NCBI RefSeq assembly: GCF_029784135.1
Contig: NC_073744.1
Coordinates: 102,235,303 to 102,299,302, forward strand
DNA from: Toxorhynchites rutilus septentrionalis
Lineage: Eukaryota > Arthropoda > Insecta > Diptera > Culicidae
DNA: 64,000 nt
Reading direction: 5' to 3'
The notes beneath the pieces are model-generated. The model worked only from the letters and a program-made list of their open reading frames with translations, was not told the DNA's origin and did not search any database. This document shows positions 20,920-32,164 of the stretch, piece after piece. Positions within the stretch are counted from its first letter, which is position 1. The number at the start of each line of letters is the position of its first letter. Position numbers and translations under genes: made by a program.

Positions 20920-23900
20920 ATGACCACCGAATATGGAACTCAAGCCGGATCCGAAGCTGGAGCAAGTGGAGGAGAAATTCCGTTGTCCGTTGTGATGCAG
21001 CAAATGGCCGAGCAAAACAGCCGTTTGATGAAGTTACTGGAACAGTTCACCGGTAACCAAGCAACGTCAACACAGCAAAAAGCTCCAGAGAAAATTCTCG
21101 AATCCCTTGCGACCAACCTTAAGGAGTTTCACTTCGATCCGGAAAACGGGTTAACTTTCGATCGCTGGTTTTCTAAGTACGAGGATCTATTCAGGCAGGA
21201 TGGCAGAAGCTTGGACGATGCCGCGAAGGTTAAACTTTTGCTGCGGAGTCTCAGTGTTCCGGTGCACCAGAAATTCCTCAACTACCTGCTGCCGTCCCAC
21301 CCACGCGATTTCACCTTCGACGAAGTTGTAGACGAGATGAAGCAGATTTTTGGTCAGCATAAATCTCTGTTCAGCAAGCGCTACGACTGCCTCAATATTG
21401 AGAAGAATGAAGCCGACGATTTCGTAACGTATGCTGGAATCGTCAACCGTCAATGTGAGGATTTTGAACTTCAGAAGCTCACCGTGGATCAGTTCAAGAG
21501 CCTGGTGTTCATCTGCGGTTTCAAGTCATCGAAGGACACCGACGTCAGGACCCGACTTCTGTCGAAGCTCGAGTCCGATCAAGCTGAAACCATCAACCTG
21601 GCAGGACTGGTCACCGAGTGCCAACGACTGTCGAATCTTAAACACGACACGGCGTTGGTCGAGAAGAAACCGACATCTTCAGCGGTCCAGGCAGTTCGGC
21701 AGTCAAAGAAGCAGCCGAACAAACAGATGAAGTCATCAGCAGACATCAAGACACCTCCATCACCATGTTGGCAATGCGGCGCAATGCATTTTGTGAAGGA
21801 CTGCAAATTTTCGAAGCACACCTGCAAACAGTGCGGGAAAGTGGGCCACAAAGACGGCTACTGTGGTTGTTTTTCCAAGTCATCAACTACGGAGTCGAAA
21901 GCTGGTTCCAAGAAGAAGAAGCCTTTCAACACGAAGGTTATTCAAATCGTGAAGAAGGTCCGTAGCCGTAGAAGGTTCATCACCGTCAATTTCAACGGGA
22001 AATCGGCCGAGCTCCAATTGGACTGTGGTTCCGACATCACCGTTATCAGCACACACACGTGGAAAATGATTGGCTCACCGTCATCAACGGTGACTAGCGT
22101 AGAAGCATCAACGGCATCAAGGGAACCACTCGAATTGGTTGGCGAATTCACCTGCCCGGTTACTATCGGGAAAACTACGAAGGCATCGGTCTGCTACATC
22201 ACATCAGTTGAAGATCTGAACGTCATCGGACTGGACTGGTTGGACGCGTTTGACTTATGGTCGAAGCCGCTTGCTGCCAACTGCAAACAGGTGAATCTTT
22301 CCAATATTTCGCCTTCCTCTGATCAGCACTTCCTTAAGCAATATCCTGAAGTTTTTCAAGATGGTTTGGGCCACTGCGTGAAGACGAAAATTTCACTGTC
22401 TCTGAAGCCGGATGCCGTTTCAACCGTTTGGCTCCAGGGGTCAAGTCAGCACCCGGTGCATTCCAGCAGCTAATGGCGAAAATGGTTTCGGGTCTACGTG
22501 GTGTGGAAGTTTTCCTCGACGATATTCTGGTGCACAGCAAGACTCTCGTGGATCATAACCGAATCATCCACATGCTTTTCAACCGTCTGCGTGACTATGG
22601 ATTCCGTCTACGTGTGGAGAAGTGCCGATTCCACCAGGATCAAATCAAGTACCTTGGACATATCGTTTCTGCTAAAGGTATCCAACCCGATCCAGCCAAG
22701 ATTGCAGCCATTTCGGAAATGCTCGCACCAACCGACGTTCCCACCTTGCGCTCGTTCTTGGGTGCAGTCAACTTTTACGGCAAATTCGTCCGTGAGATGC
22801 ACCAACTACGCCATCCGTTAGACAACCTTCTGAAAAAGGACACGAAGTTCGATTGGAGTAAGGAGTGTCAGCACGCTTTCCAAAACATCAAAAAAGTGCT
22901 ACAATCTGGTCTGTTGCTCACCCACTACAATCCAGAGCAAGAGATTATCGTGGCAGGAGATGCGTCAAAAACTGGCATTGGTGCAGTTATTCTTCATCGT
23001 TTTCCGAACGGCATCATCAAGGCTGTGTCACATGCATCGAGATCGCTGACTGTAGCAGAGCAGAACTATAGCCAAATCGAAAAAGAAGCGTTGGCATTGG
23101 TTTTTGCTTGCACGAAGTTCCATCGTTTGCTGTGGGGTCGCCGGTTCACGCTTCAAACGGACCATCAACCATTGCTGAGAATTTTCGGATCCAAAAAGGG
23201 CATTCCTGTACATACCGCAAATCGGCTCCAACGATGGGCCCTGACACTTTTGGGATACGATTTCAACATCGAATACGTATCAACTCAAGATTTCGGTTAC
23301 GCTGACGTACTTTCCCGGCTTATCAGCAACCATCCGAAACCCGACGAAGAAGCAGTCATCGCTGTGGTTCGAGTCGAAGATGACGTTAGTTCCTGTTTCC
23401 ATGACTCTATTCAAGATCTTCCAGTCACCCACAAGAGCCTGAAGATCGCCACTAAGAAGGATGCCGTGCTCCAGAAGGTAATTTCTTACACACAAGGTTC
23501 CTGGCCATCACGGTGCGAAGGTATCTAAGATGTAGAAGTTCGATCTTTCTTCAGCCGTCGAGATTCCTACTCCATAATTGACGACTGTATCATGATGGCG
23601 GATCGAATTGTAGTTCCCAAAAGCCTGCAGAAAAGGATCCTCAAGCAAGTTCACCAAGGACATCCTGACATCGAACGGGCAAAAGCTATCGCTCGTGGAA
23701 TCGTTTTCTGGCCGACAATAGATGAAGACATCACCAACTACGTTCGTAGATGTCCAAGCTGTGCGAATGCTGCAAAATCTCCACCACATGCTCAACCACA
23801 ACCGTGGCCTCGAGCTGAAGGACCCTGGCAACGACTCCACATCGATTTCGCTGGACCTGTGGATGGAGAATACTATTTAGTTGTGGTGGATTCTTTCTCA

Positions 23901-24927
23901 AAGTGGCCGGAAATACTGCAAACTCGTTACCCGACTACTTCCACAACGACCACATTTCTTCGAGAATGCTTCCGAAGATTTGGAATTCCTACAGTCATTG
24001 TGTCGGACAATGGAAGCCAGTTCACCAGTGCTGAATTCCGTGATTTCTGCGAAGAATTTGGGATCGTCCATTTCCGTACAGCTCCGTATCATCCTCAATC
24101 AAACGGGCAAGCGGAGAGGTTTGTGGACACCTTGAAGAGAGCTGAAGAAAATTGTCGACGGAGGAGAGAGGTCAACCCTTACTGCGCTTCAAACGTTCCT
24201 GTACGTCTACAGATCCACTCCATCAGCGGTTCTGAGTGGGCAATCTCCAGCCGAGGTAATGCTTGGACGCAAGATGAGGACAACTTTGGACCTGTTACGA
24301 CCGCCACCCAAACCAGAATTTCACCCGCAACATCAACCAGTCAAGCGAAGTTTCCTAGCTGGTGCTCGAGTTTATGCCAAAATCTACTCTGCAAACGATA
24401 AGTGGAAGTGGATGCCCGGTGTTGTGCTCGAAGCTATTGGCAACGTCAACTACAACATATTATTGGACTGCCAAGTTGGTCGACGCAAAGTGCTACGTTC
24501 GCACATTGATCAACTCCGAACGGGAATGGAAGAAGTTGCTCCTGCACCAGCACCATTATCCATCTTGATTGACGACTTTGGACTGAACGACTTTGGAGCT
24601 GAACCAACACCTCAGCTGGACAGAACCCAATCTTCGATCCAGAACGATCAACCAACACCTAATGAAGTCCTGAACTTGGATCAACCAACATCCGATGAGG
24701 AGCACGTTGAGTCAGCCGAGGTTCTTGATCTTCAAGATACGTTGTCGAGTGAAGGAGATGAAACTCTACTGTCAATGGATGTTCCCCAGCCGATTCTGAC
24801 ATCGACACCTTTGCAACGTCCCGTGCGATCAACCCGGCCACCAATCAAGTTTCAAGATTACCACTGCTACCAAATTAGAGGGGGAGATGCTACCTTGGCT
24901 ACCATGACTGTTGATAGATCACAGTAG
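20920..24927 (+). pseudogene. Gypsy-2 Gag-Pol, broken
   Basis: Start chosen at ATG 20920 (MTTEYGTQ), 39 nt after the LTR. Gag with LRSLSVPVHQKF, two knuckles (CWQCGAMHFVKDC, CKQCGKVGHKDGYC), protease with LDCGSD (Cys where Thr/Ser is usual). At ~22412-22425 the N-terminal half of RT is deleted: protease linker joins RT at RLAPGVKSAPGAFQQ. The first catalytic Asp region is lost but FLDD is kept. The junction shows a repeated ccgttt. RNase H follows (QTDHQPLLRI). An in-frame TAA lies at 23526, integrase HHCC and DFAGP, SDNGSQF, QSNGQAERF are kept, then a frameshift at ~24137. The last frame (24259-24927) ends inside the 3' LTR. Confidence 0.88.
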
Positions 24928-25049
24928 CCATGCCAGAAGCAGGAGTGACATGCTTTTAGATTTGTGATTATTCTAGTTTTACCTTCCAACTAATAAAGAC
25001 ATGAAATCCTCAAGCTCTCATAATTTATTTGACTACTGGGAAGGTAACA
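24888..25049 (+). repeat. Gypsy-2 3' LTR
   Basis: 162 bp, three differences from the 5' LTR (tactt/tacct, aaata/aaaga, gagaa/gggaa). Confidence 0.93.
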
Positions 25050-25054
25050 TGAAC

Positions 25055-25267
25055 ATAATAAAGAAACAAACAACTCTTTTGAACGAAATTGACGTTAAAA
25101 AGACGGGTGGGTAATGTCGGGAACATAACCGGAGTGACGTAGGACTGTACAAAAGGGACAGCTTTTGCTAAATATATATTATAAATATATTGTTTTATTT
25201 TCTTCACCTACGTGAATACCTACCTATCTACCTGAAAAATGGATTAGTTTACTGTTTACTCTTTTTG
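25055..25267. repeat. MITE-like and interspersed repeat sequence
   Basis: Contains cgggtgggtaatgtcgggaacataaccgg followed by GTGACGTAGGACTGTAC (25134-25150), related to the composite right block. It then has the tatattgttttattttcttcacctacgtg...ctacctgaaaaa repeat also present at 12808-12861. Confidence 0.45.
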
Positions 25268-25290
25268 AACATGTTGGGGGTTAGACAACC

Positions 25291-26067
25291 GTGCACTTAG
25301 GTGCACTTCGTTTACCTGTTCGGTTGTTTGTACCCCGGGTAATGAAATGCAACAAATGTATGCAACTCGGTCACACGGCCGCCTATTGTTGCAACAAAAA
25401 ACGTTGCGCAGATTGTGGAGAGAGCCATGATGAGAATCCTTGCCCGAAAGAGCGCAAGTGTCTTCATTGCGGCGGGACTCCTCATGATCTTACTCAATGC
25501 CCGGTGTACATACAACGAGGGGAAAAAATCAAGCGTTCCTTAAAAGAACGTTCCAAGCGGACTTATGCAGAAATGCTTAAGACTTCCGATCCAACGACTC
25601 AGGACAATCCCTACTCCATTCTGCAGAACGACGAGCCTGTTGCTGACGCTCCCAATGCAGGAAGTTCCGGTACATCGCAGGGTGCCATCAGGAAAAGAAA
25701 AATTACTTCTTTTCCATCACTCCCCAGAAAGAAAACCGAAACTATCCAAGTTGGAATGAAAACTCGAATCGAACGTGCTGAGAATAGACCGAAGCAAGTA
25801 CCTCCTGGTTTAAGCGGTTCTTCTACGCACCAGGGGTCCTCAGCACTTCCCGGAGCAGCACCCAACACGTCAGCTCCTTTTTCGCGGTCGAGGCAACAGC
25901 CACAATCTGGCTTGCTTGCGCTTTCTGACCTGGTGGACAACATTTTAAATGCTTTAAATATAAATGACCCTCTTAAAAGCATAGTATTATGTTTGCTTCC
26001 GATTGTGAGAACATTTTTGAAAGAAAAATGTGGTTTTTTGGCAGCGTTCATTTCCCTCGATGCCTGA
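25291..26067 (+). CDS. I-clade LINE ORF1 protein, C-terminal part
   Basis: Nucleocapsid-like ORF1 product. Three CCHC knuckles: CNKCMQLGHTAAYC, CADCGESHDENPC and CLHCGGTPHDLTQC, then basic KRSLKERSKRTYAEML, a proline/serine-rich linker and a hydrophobic tail. No ATG start: the 5' end was lost on insertion (first codon listed is an in-frame non-ATG). The stop overlaps the ORF2 start by 8 nt (ATGCCTGA), suggesting coupled translation. It binds element RNA in the RNP. Confidence 0.82.
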   Translation: MHLGALRLPVRLFVPRVMKCNKCMQLGHTAAYCCNKKRCADCGESHDENPCPKERKCLHCGGTPHDLTQCPVYIQRGEKIKRSLKERSKRTYAEMLKTSDPTTQDNPYSILQNDEPVADAPNAGSSGTSQGAIRKRKITSFPSLPRKKTETIQVGMKTRIERAENRPKQVPPGLSGSSTHQGSSALPGAAPNTSAPFSRSRQQPQSGLLALSDLVDNILNALNINDPLKSIVLCLLPIVRTFLKEKCGFLAAFISLDA

Positions 26068-29000
26068 TTCAGGGCAAGAGGTCAAGGATTTGACCACTGT
26101 AATACAGTGGAATTGCAGAAGCATCATTCCTAAACTAGATCAGTTTAAATTTTTAGTTCACAGTTCTAACTGTGATGTATTTTCTCTCTGTGAAACATGG
26201 CTTTCTTCAGCCGATGAGCTGAATTTCCACGATTTCAACATTATTCGCCTCGATCGAAATGACTCGTTTGGTGGCGTACTATTGGGGATTAAAAAATGTC
26301 ACTCCTTCTATAGAGTCACTCTCCCATCGATGACAGGCATTGAAGTTGTTGCTTGCCAGACACAAATCAATGGCAAAGACCTCTGCATTGCTTCGATATA
26401 TATCCCTCCCAGAACTACGGTAGGCCGCCATCAGTTCTTTGATACTATCGAGGCAATGCCGGAGCCGCGGTTAATCTTAGGTGATTTCAACTCCCATGGA
26501 ACAGCATGGGGATCACTCTACGATGACAACCGTGCCACTTTGATTTATGATCTGTGCGACAACTTTAAATTGACAGTTTTGAATACTGGGGAAGCAACCA
26601 GAATAGCCAACCCTCCTGCACGGGCAAGCATGCTAGACATATCTCTATGCTCTTCTTCGTTATCCCTGGATTGCATGTGGAAGGTAATCCAAGATCCCCA
26701 CGGTAGTGATCACCTACCAATAATTTTATCGATCGCTAATGAATCAAGCTTTCGTGAGTCAGTCAATATTTCGTATGACCTCACGAAGAATATTGACTGG
26801 AGAACATTTGCGGAAATAATATCTGAAGCAATTGTTTCAATGCATGAACTTCCTCCACTCGAAGAGTATAACTTTATATCGAGTTTGATTTACGAAAGCG
26901 CACTTCAAGCTCAAAAGAAACGTCTACCGGCTACCACTTTCCGACGTCGTCCTCCATCACTTTGGTGGGACAAGGAATGTTCAAAGGTCTACCTTGAAAA
27001 TTCATCAGCTTTCAAAAAATTCAGGAAAACTGGATTAGTGGAATGGTTTCTAAAGTACCAAGCTCTAGAAGCCAAACTAAAAGGTTTGATTAAAGCAAAA
27101 AAGCGTGGATATTGGCGGAAGTTCGTCAATGGTTTGTCAAGGAAGACCGCTATGAGCACTCTTTGGAATACGGCTAGGAAAATGCGTGGCTGGAACCATA
27201 CAAACGAAAGTGAGGAATACTCTGACCGTTGGATTTTTAACTTTGCAAGGAAGGTTTGCCCCGACACCGCTCCTGCACAATACGTCGTACGCGACATTCC
27301 ACTTCAAAGCGATTATGAGAATTTTTCGATAGTGGAATTCTCAATTGCTCTTCTCTCATGTAACAATTCAGCTCCGGGGTCGGACAAGATTAAATTCAAC
27401 TTGTTGAAGAATCTTCCCGACTTGGCAAAACAGCGTTTGCTGAACTTGTTCAACAAGTTTCTGGAGCTGAATATTGTCCCGCATGACTGGAGACAAGTGA
27501 GAGTGATAGCCATACGGAAACCCAACAAGCCGGCTTGCGATCACAACTCGTATAGGCCGATTGCAATGTTATCCTGTATTCGTAAATTGTTAGAGAAAAT
27601 GATTCTACTTCGTTTGGACAAGTGGGTCGAAACGAACAATTTGCTGTCAAATACGCAGTTTGGCTTCCGCCGAGGTAAAGGGACGAATGATTGTCTCGCG
27701 CTGCTATCTTCTGAAATCCAAATCGCATTTGCTCGCAAAGAACAAATGGCTTCCGTTTTTCTCGATATCAAAGGGGCATTTGATTCACTTTCCATGGAAA
27801 TTCTCTCAGAGAAGCTTCATAATCGTGGACGTTCACCAATTCTTAACAATTTCCTGTACAATTTACTGTCAGAAAAGCACATGATTTTCTCTCATGGCAG
27901 CTCGAAATCTTCTCGTTACAGTTTTATGGGCCTACCACAAGGCTCCTGCCTAAGCCCCCTCTTGTACAGTTTTTACGTCAATGATATGGATGATTGTCTA
28001 ACTAGAGACTGCACGCTGAGACAACTTGCAGACGATGGAGTTATTTCCATCACGGGTACTAATCCCGTCGTTCTGCAAAAGTCGTTGCAAGATACCCTGA
28101 ACAATCTGTTCACGTGGGCCCTCAAGCTGGGTATCGAATTCTCTACGGAGAAAACTGAAATGGTCGTTTTTTCTAGGAAGCACGAACCCGCCCAATTCCA
28201 GCTTCACCTATCCGGCAAAACGATCCAACACTCTATGTTTTTCAAATACCTGGGTGTATATTTTGATTCTAAGTGTACCTGGGGGAGACACATTGCGTAT
28301 TTGAAACAGAAATGCCAGCAAAGAATCAATTTTCTCCAAACAATTACCGGAACATGGTGGGGTGCCCATCCAGGAGACCTCATCCAGTTGTACAAAACAA
28401 CGATATTATCAGTGTTAGAATATGGCAGTTTTTGCTTCCGATCAGCTGCCAGGATTCATATTCTCAAGCTGGAGAGAATACAATATCGTTGCTTGCGTAT
28501 AGCCATGGGGTGTTTGCATTCGACACATACGATGAGTCTCGAAGTTTTGGCAGGAGTACCCCCGCTTACTCTTCGGTTCACAGAATTATCCTACAGATTT
28601 CTCATCCGTTGCAAGATCATGAATCCATTGGTGATTGATAACTTCGAAAATCTACTCCAACTGACTCCTCAGTCAAGTTTTATGTCTTTATACCATGAGT
28701 ACCTTACCCACGACGTGCACCCTTCACCAGGCATCTCCAAGTTGCCAGGCAAATTGCACACTTTTTGAAAGGCAAATTGCTTATAATGAATTTTTCCACA
28801 TTCCTCGTCAGTATACGCTCGTAAGTTGGCAGCGCATGTGGAGTGAAGATGAGTTCGGTCGTTGGTTACACACGATTATCCCTAAGGTCTCGACGAGTGC
28901 ATGGTTCAAGGGATTGAATGTAGGTCGTGATTTCATTCGCGTGATATCTCGGCTTATGTCCAATCACTACAACCTAAACGCGCATCTCTATCGCATTGGG

Positions 29001-29225
29001 CTCGCAGCAAACAATCTTTGTGATTGTGGCGATGGCTACCACGACATCGAGCATGTTGTCTGGTCGTGTATCCGGTTCCATGCTGCTCGCTCTCAGCTCT
29101 CTAGAGCACTGAGAGCACAAGGCAGACAATCGGATATCCCCGTCCGGGATATCTTAGGTAGCCATGATCCTGATCTTCTGCTTCATCTATACCTGTTCCT
29201 CAGAAACGCCGATGTCAACGTTTAA
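26060..29225 (+). pseudogene. I-clade LINE ORF2: APE endonuclease and RT, RNase H lost
   Basis: Starts at ATG 26060 (MPDSGQEVKD). Endonuclease motifs: IQWNCRSI, CETWLS, SIYIPP, LGDFNSHG, GSDHLPI. RT: SAPGSDKIKF, YRPIAMLSCIRKLLEKMI, FGFRRGKGTNDC, DIKGAFDS, GLPQGSCLSPLLY and LADDGV. At ~28766 the frame breaks. The RNase H domain present in copy 2 (~200 residues) is absent, and the sequence resumes in another frame (28769 on) with ERQIAYNEFF and the gag-like knuckle CDCGDGYHDIEHVVWSC. The rest is open from 26060 to 28768. It nicked target DNA and primed reverse transcription. Confidence 0.85.
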
Positions 29226-29761
29226 TGATGTTTCCTTCGTTGTATCCCCGTTTCATATCCCTCCTATTCAAACGATAAACTTTTACTTAGTCGCGGCAAT
29301 TCATACACACACTCTTTACAGATACACGGGCCAAAGGTTGTGCAGTCCACTGATCATTCAACAAGAGCCAAAGGTTGTACCGCTTATGACAACTCTACAC
29401 GAGCTGATGATTGCGCCGGCTAGTGACCATTCTATCCTGGATTCCTCGAGTGGAGAAAGACGCACCACGCTAGATATGGGGTACAGACTAGGGGGGCGTT
29501 GCTGATTAATGGTCAGCTGCATCCCAATAGGAGGTATCCCGTGTCGGGCACACGTACAGAGCATCGAAGACTGCAACATACCAATTATGAGAACACTTGT
29601 AATACTAACCTCGAGCCAACCGCGAGTAATCGGTTACATATTACTAACATAGTTGTAAGCAAACATTGTCGAAATATTGAACTCCCGGCCCCGTTAGGCT
29701 GACGCCATATGAGCCTTAATAAAAATATATATTTTGGAAAAAAAAAAACATGTTGGGGGTT

Positions 29762-30570
29762 CTGAAAAGAATCTTTGGTGTTGTGTTTTTGCGTTTTTTT
29801 TTTACAAACTTTCTCAATTTTTTCTCACTGTCTTATAGTTGATTCTTGATTTTTTTTCGAAGACTTTGTACTTATTAAATGTTCAACGCCGGGCATCTTT
29901 CGGCGTATGCACATATCGTACAATCAAAATGATGGCTGCATAGGTGGTCATCAGCTCATTCACTATCATATATTTCACTATTGAGCACATTACCGTACCT
30001 TAAACTGTTTCCGTGTTTCGGAGACGAATGAATTGTAAGATTTGTAGTTTCCGCAAACAAAGTAAATAAAACATGAAAAAGAACCGAGGTTTTGGAGACG
30101 AACTCTACGATCCGTCGCGAAATAAGCGAGCTATAAGCGTTCTGAAAAACCAACAGTAAATACAGGGACGGATGACCTTCGGATTAAAGTCCTTTAAAAT
30201 AAGAACAGAGCAGCAGGAAATACATAGCTCATCATGTTGCTCCTTAGTTATGTTTCTATACAATGCAGATGTAACGTCAGTCAATTTTCAACATCAGTTA
30301 TCAACCAAAGAAAGCAGTTCTTGCTACCGAGAAAATTCGTGAATGCCATCCTGCATACAATGTGTTGTAATTTGAAGCCACTTTCAATTCGGGAACAATG
30401 CATGGGTTTGTGTAAACTGAATGATCAATTTAAAAGACGCCAACCACCAATAAGTTCAAGAACAAGCATAAACAAAATAAATCAGTTTATATTATATGTC
30501 ATATTATGTCACTTTAGAATGCATTGGTATTGTGAAAAACTTTCAATAACTCTTCTTTGAAAGGTTTAAT
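29762..30570. other. unassigned AT-rich spacer
   Basis: Continues the sequence split by LINE copy 1. No convincing frame, RNA or repeat boundary seen. Contains gcgagctataagcgttctg (30127-30145), similar to a stretch at 37067-37086. Confidence 0.35.
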
Positions 30571-30850
30571 GGCCCTGAAAAGCGCTGTGTTTTACGGTGG
30601 CTGGTTTTGCCACCAAAGCAGTCTGTATAAACAAACTTTTTCCTTCTTCTACCTGCTTCCGTTTTGCGATTGCGTTTGCCACTTGCTGAAACTAGTTGTT
30701 GCCTCCGAACCGAATGTGCTCTGTTCTGTAGGCGGGTTTTCTTATTGTTGTGAGCAGCTTTGCAAGCCAACTCGAGCACTCCGGCGGCCGAAATTCTATA
30801 ACCGCTATTAGGTATACTGGTGCTCCGGCACCAATCCGTTGATGCGATGT
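30571..30850 (-). pseudogene. histone H2A pseudogene, fragment 1
   Basis: On the minus strand [16 protein letters not shown], then after a one-base shift SAAGVLELACKAA and NNKKTR, matches the H2A core ([34 protein letters not shown]). Sequence then diverges from H2A into KRNRKTEAGRRRKK and ends at a degenerate histone 3' stem-loop, complement of 30571-30586 (AGCGCT-TTTC-AGGGCC, one G-G and one A-C mismatch). H2A is a nucleosome core protein; this copy cannot encode it. N-terminus missing. Confidence 0.72.
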
Positions 30851-31689
30851 GATGTGAAACGATGCCATACAACCACACTGATTTACGGTTTGAAAGAGAA
30901 TGATATATTTTTCAGCGGATCCGCGCCTTTTGTACTCTAGCGGTACACGCTCATAGGATAGAGACAAATCGGCAGACTCAGCCAAAGGGGCGAGTCCAAC
31001 GAGACGAACGAATGAGCGTTAAAAGGCAGCGATGGCAAAAAAAATACATTCATTACGATTTGTTCGCTCGTTGGATTCACATGCAGGCTAAAAAGGGTCC
31101 TTTTCAGGATCACAAAATTATCTTTAATCTAAAGAGTTTATTGTTTTGTTATCACTCGATATCCCCATCTTGTTCGGCTACACCTTCCTGTTTAGCGATT
31201 GTGTTTGCCACTCGCCACAGCTTTCACAGTTGGAAAATTTCTTCCCATCCAGCTTGTGACATGTTGTACAGTAAATTATATTTAATGCGACGTGCCGAAA
31301 CACCACTCAGTGTCGCAATGGAGGCGATTTTAACCTGCAATTGAACATTTGCGATGACAGTGGTACAGTGTGGACTTTCAATGTGGGGTCATGATTTGGA
31401 TCTATGTTTACAAAAATGTCCAACTAAATATGTCGCATTACATGACCGTCCAATTAGCTAAATGTCGAACTAATTGTAAATTACTGTATTTTCAATCTGG
31501 AAACAATTTAAGAATTGGTGAAAATTGAATAATCAGGAAAGTCCCCAACTATCAACAAGCTCACAACAACTGCCAAATCCACATACTCATCAGATCCTGG
31601 CAAACAAATTATGAAAAAATCAATTTGTGTTTTATTATTATTTTGGATATTATTATAGAAAGCATTGAACTATATTTCGTAAACTCTTT
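30851..31689. other. spacer next to H2A pseudogene
   Basis: Contains a possible histone stem-loop at 31096-31111. A stretch at ~31188-31222 (tgtttagcgattgtgtttgccactcgccac) resembles part of the 3' region of the H2A pseudogenes. Otherwise no gene seen. Confidence 0.4.
31096..31111 (+). promoter_or_regulatory. possible histone mRNA 3' stem-loop
   Basis: GGTCCT-TTTC-AGGATC: a 6-bp stem (one G-T pair) with the canonical TTTC loop, followed by cacaaaa and later aaagag. No histone frame was recognised upstream on this strand. Confidence 0.45.
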
Positions 31690-31932
31690 TGACGTAGGAC
31701 TACGTCTTTCATTTCTATACCGGGGTGTAAAATCAAAGTTTCGAAAACGAAAGCGTTACGCCGGAGACCGAGATTTTGAGCGTTAATAGCTCCTAAACAA
31801 CTGAACGAAATGGTATGAAAAACACTTCATTCAAAAGATAAAATGTCTACGCGTTATATACTTGTTACTTTTTGATCCAAAAACTTGTTTCAATAGTCTT
31901 AAAATTGCTTTCAAAACAGGCTATTGAAATCA

Positions 31933-31976
31933 CCAATCGGTATATAAGCGAGCGGCGCTCGGAAATCCACTCAGTT
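31933..31976 (+). promoter_or_regulatory. core promoter of composite D
   Basis: CCAAT 31933-31937, TATATAAG 31941-31948, TCAGTT 31971-31976. Confidence 0.65.
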
Positions 31977-32164
31977 CTAATTGAACAGCGATTGGAGCAT
32001 GTTGTCGCTGTTGCGGTGAAGCTCTTTATTTATCATGAAAGCGCGGATGAACGGTGTCACCAAGAGCCTGTTTGTGCACCCTAGGCCAGAAGGGAATCTA
32101 TCAGGAGGAGAGAGATGCCACAAACGGTTCCCTGGGAAGACATCGCTACACACACATACACGCG

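Larger units (their letters stand above)
20714..25054 (+). mobile_element. Gypsy-2: Ty3/gypsy LTR retrotransposon with RT deletion
   Basis: LTRs at 20719-20880 and 24888-25049 (162 bp, TGCTAC...GGTAACA) differ at three positions by eye. Target duplication TGAAC at 20714-20718 and 25050-25054. Primer-binding-like TGGCGACGAGG directly follows the 5' LTR and a purine tract (agagggggaga) precedes the 3' LTR. Non-autonomous: pol is disrupted by a deletion, a nonsense codon and a frameshift. Older than Gypsy-1 by LTR divergence. Confidence 0.93.
25283..29746 (+). mobile_element. I-clade LINE, copy 1 (5' truncated, RNase H deleted)
   Basis: Flanked by a perfect 15-bp target duplication AACATGTTGGGGGTT (25268-25282 and 29747-29761) and ending in an A-run at 29738-29748. 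It carries the 3' part of ORF1, nearly all of ORF2 and a ~520-bp 3' UTR. The UTR includes a CGAGTxxACCGCGAGTAATCGGT-like block shared with copies 2 and 3. The retained target duplication shows a single retrotransposition of an already 5'-truncated product. Confidence 0.92.
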
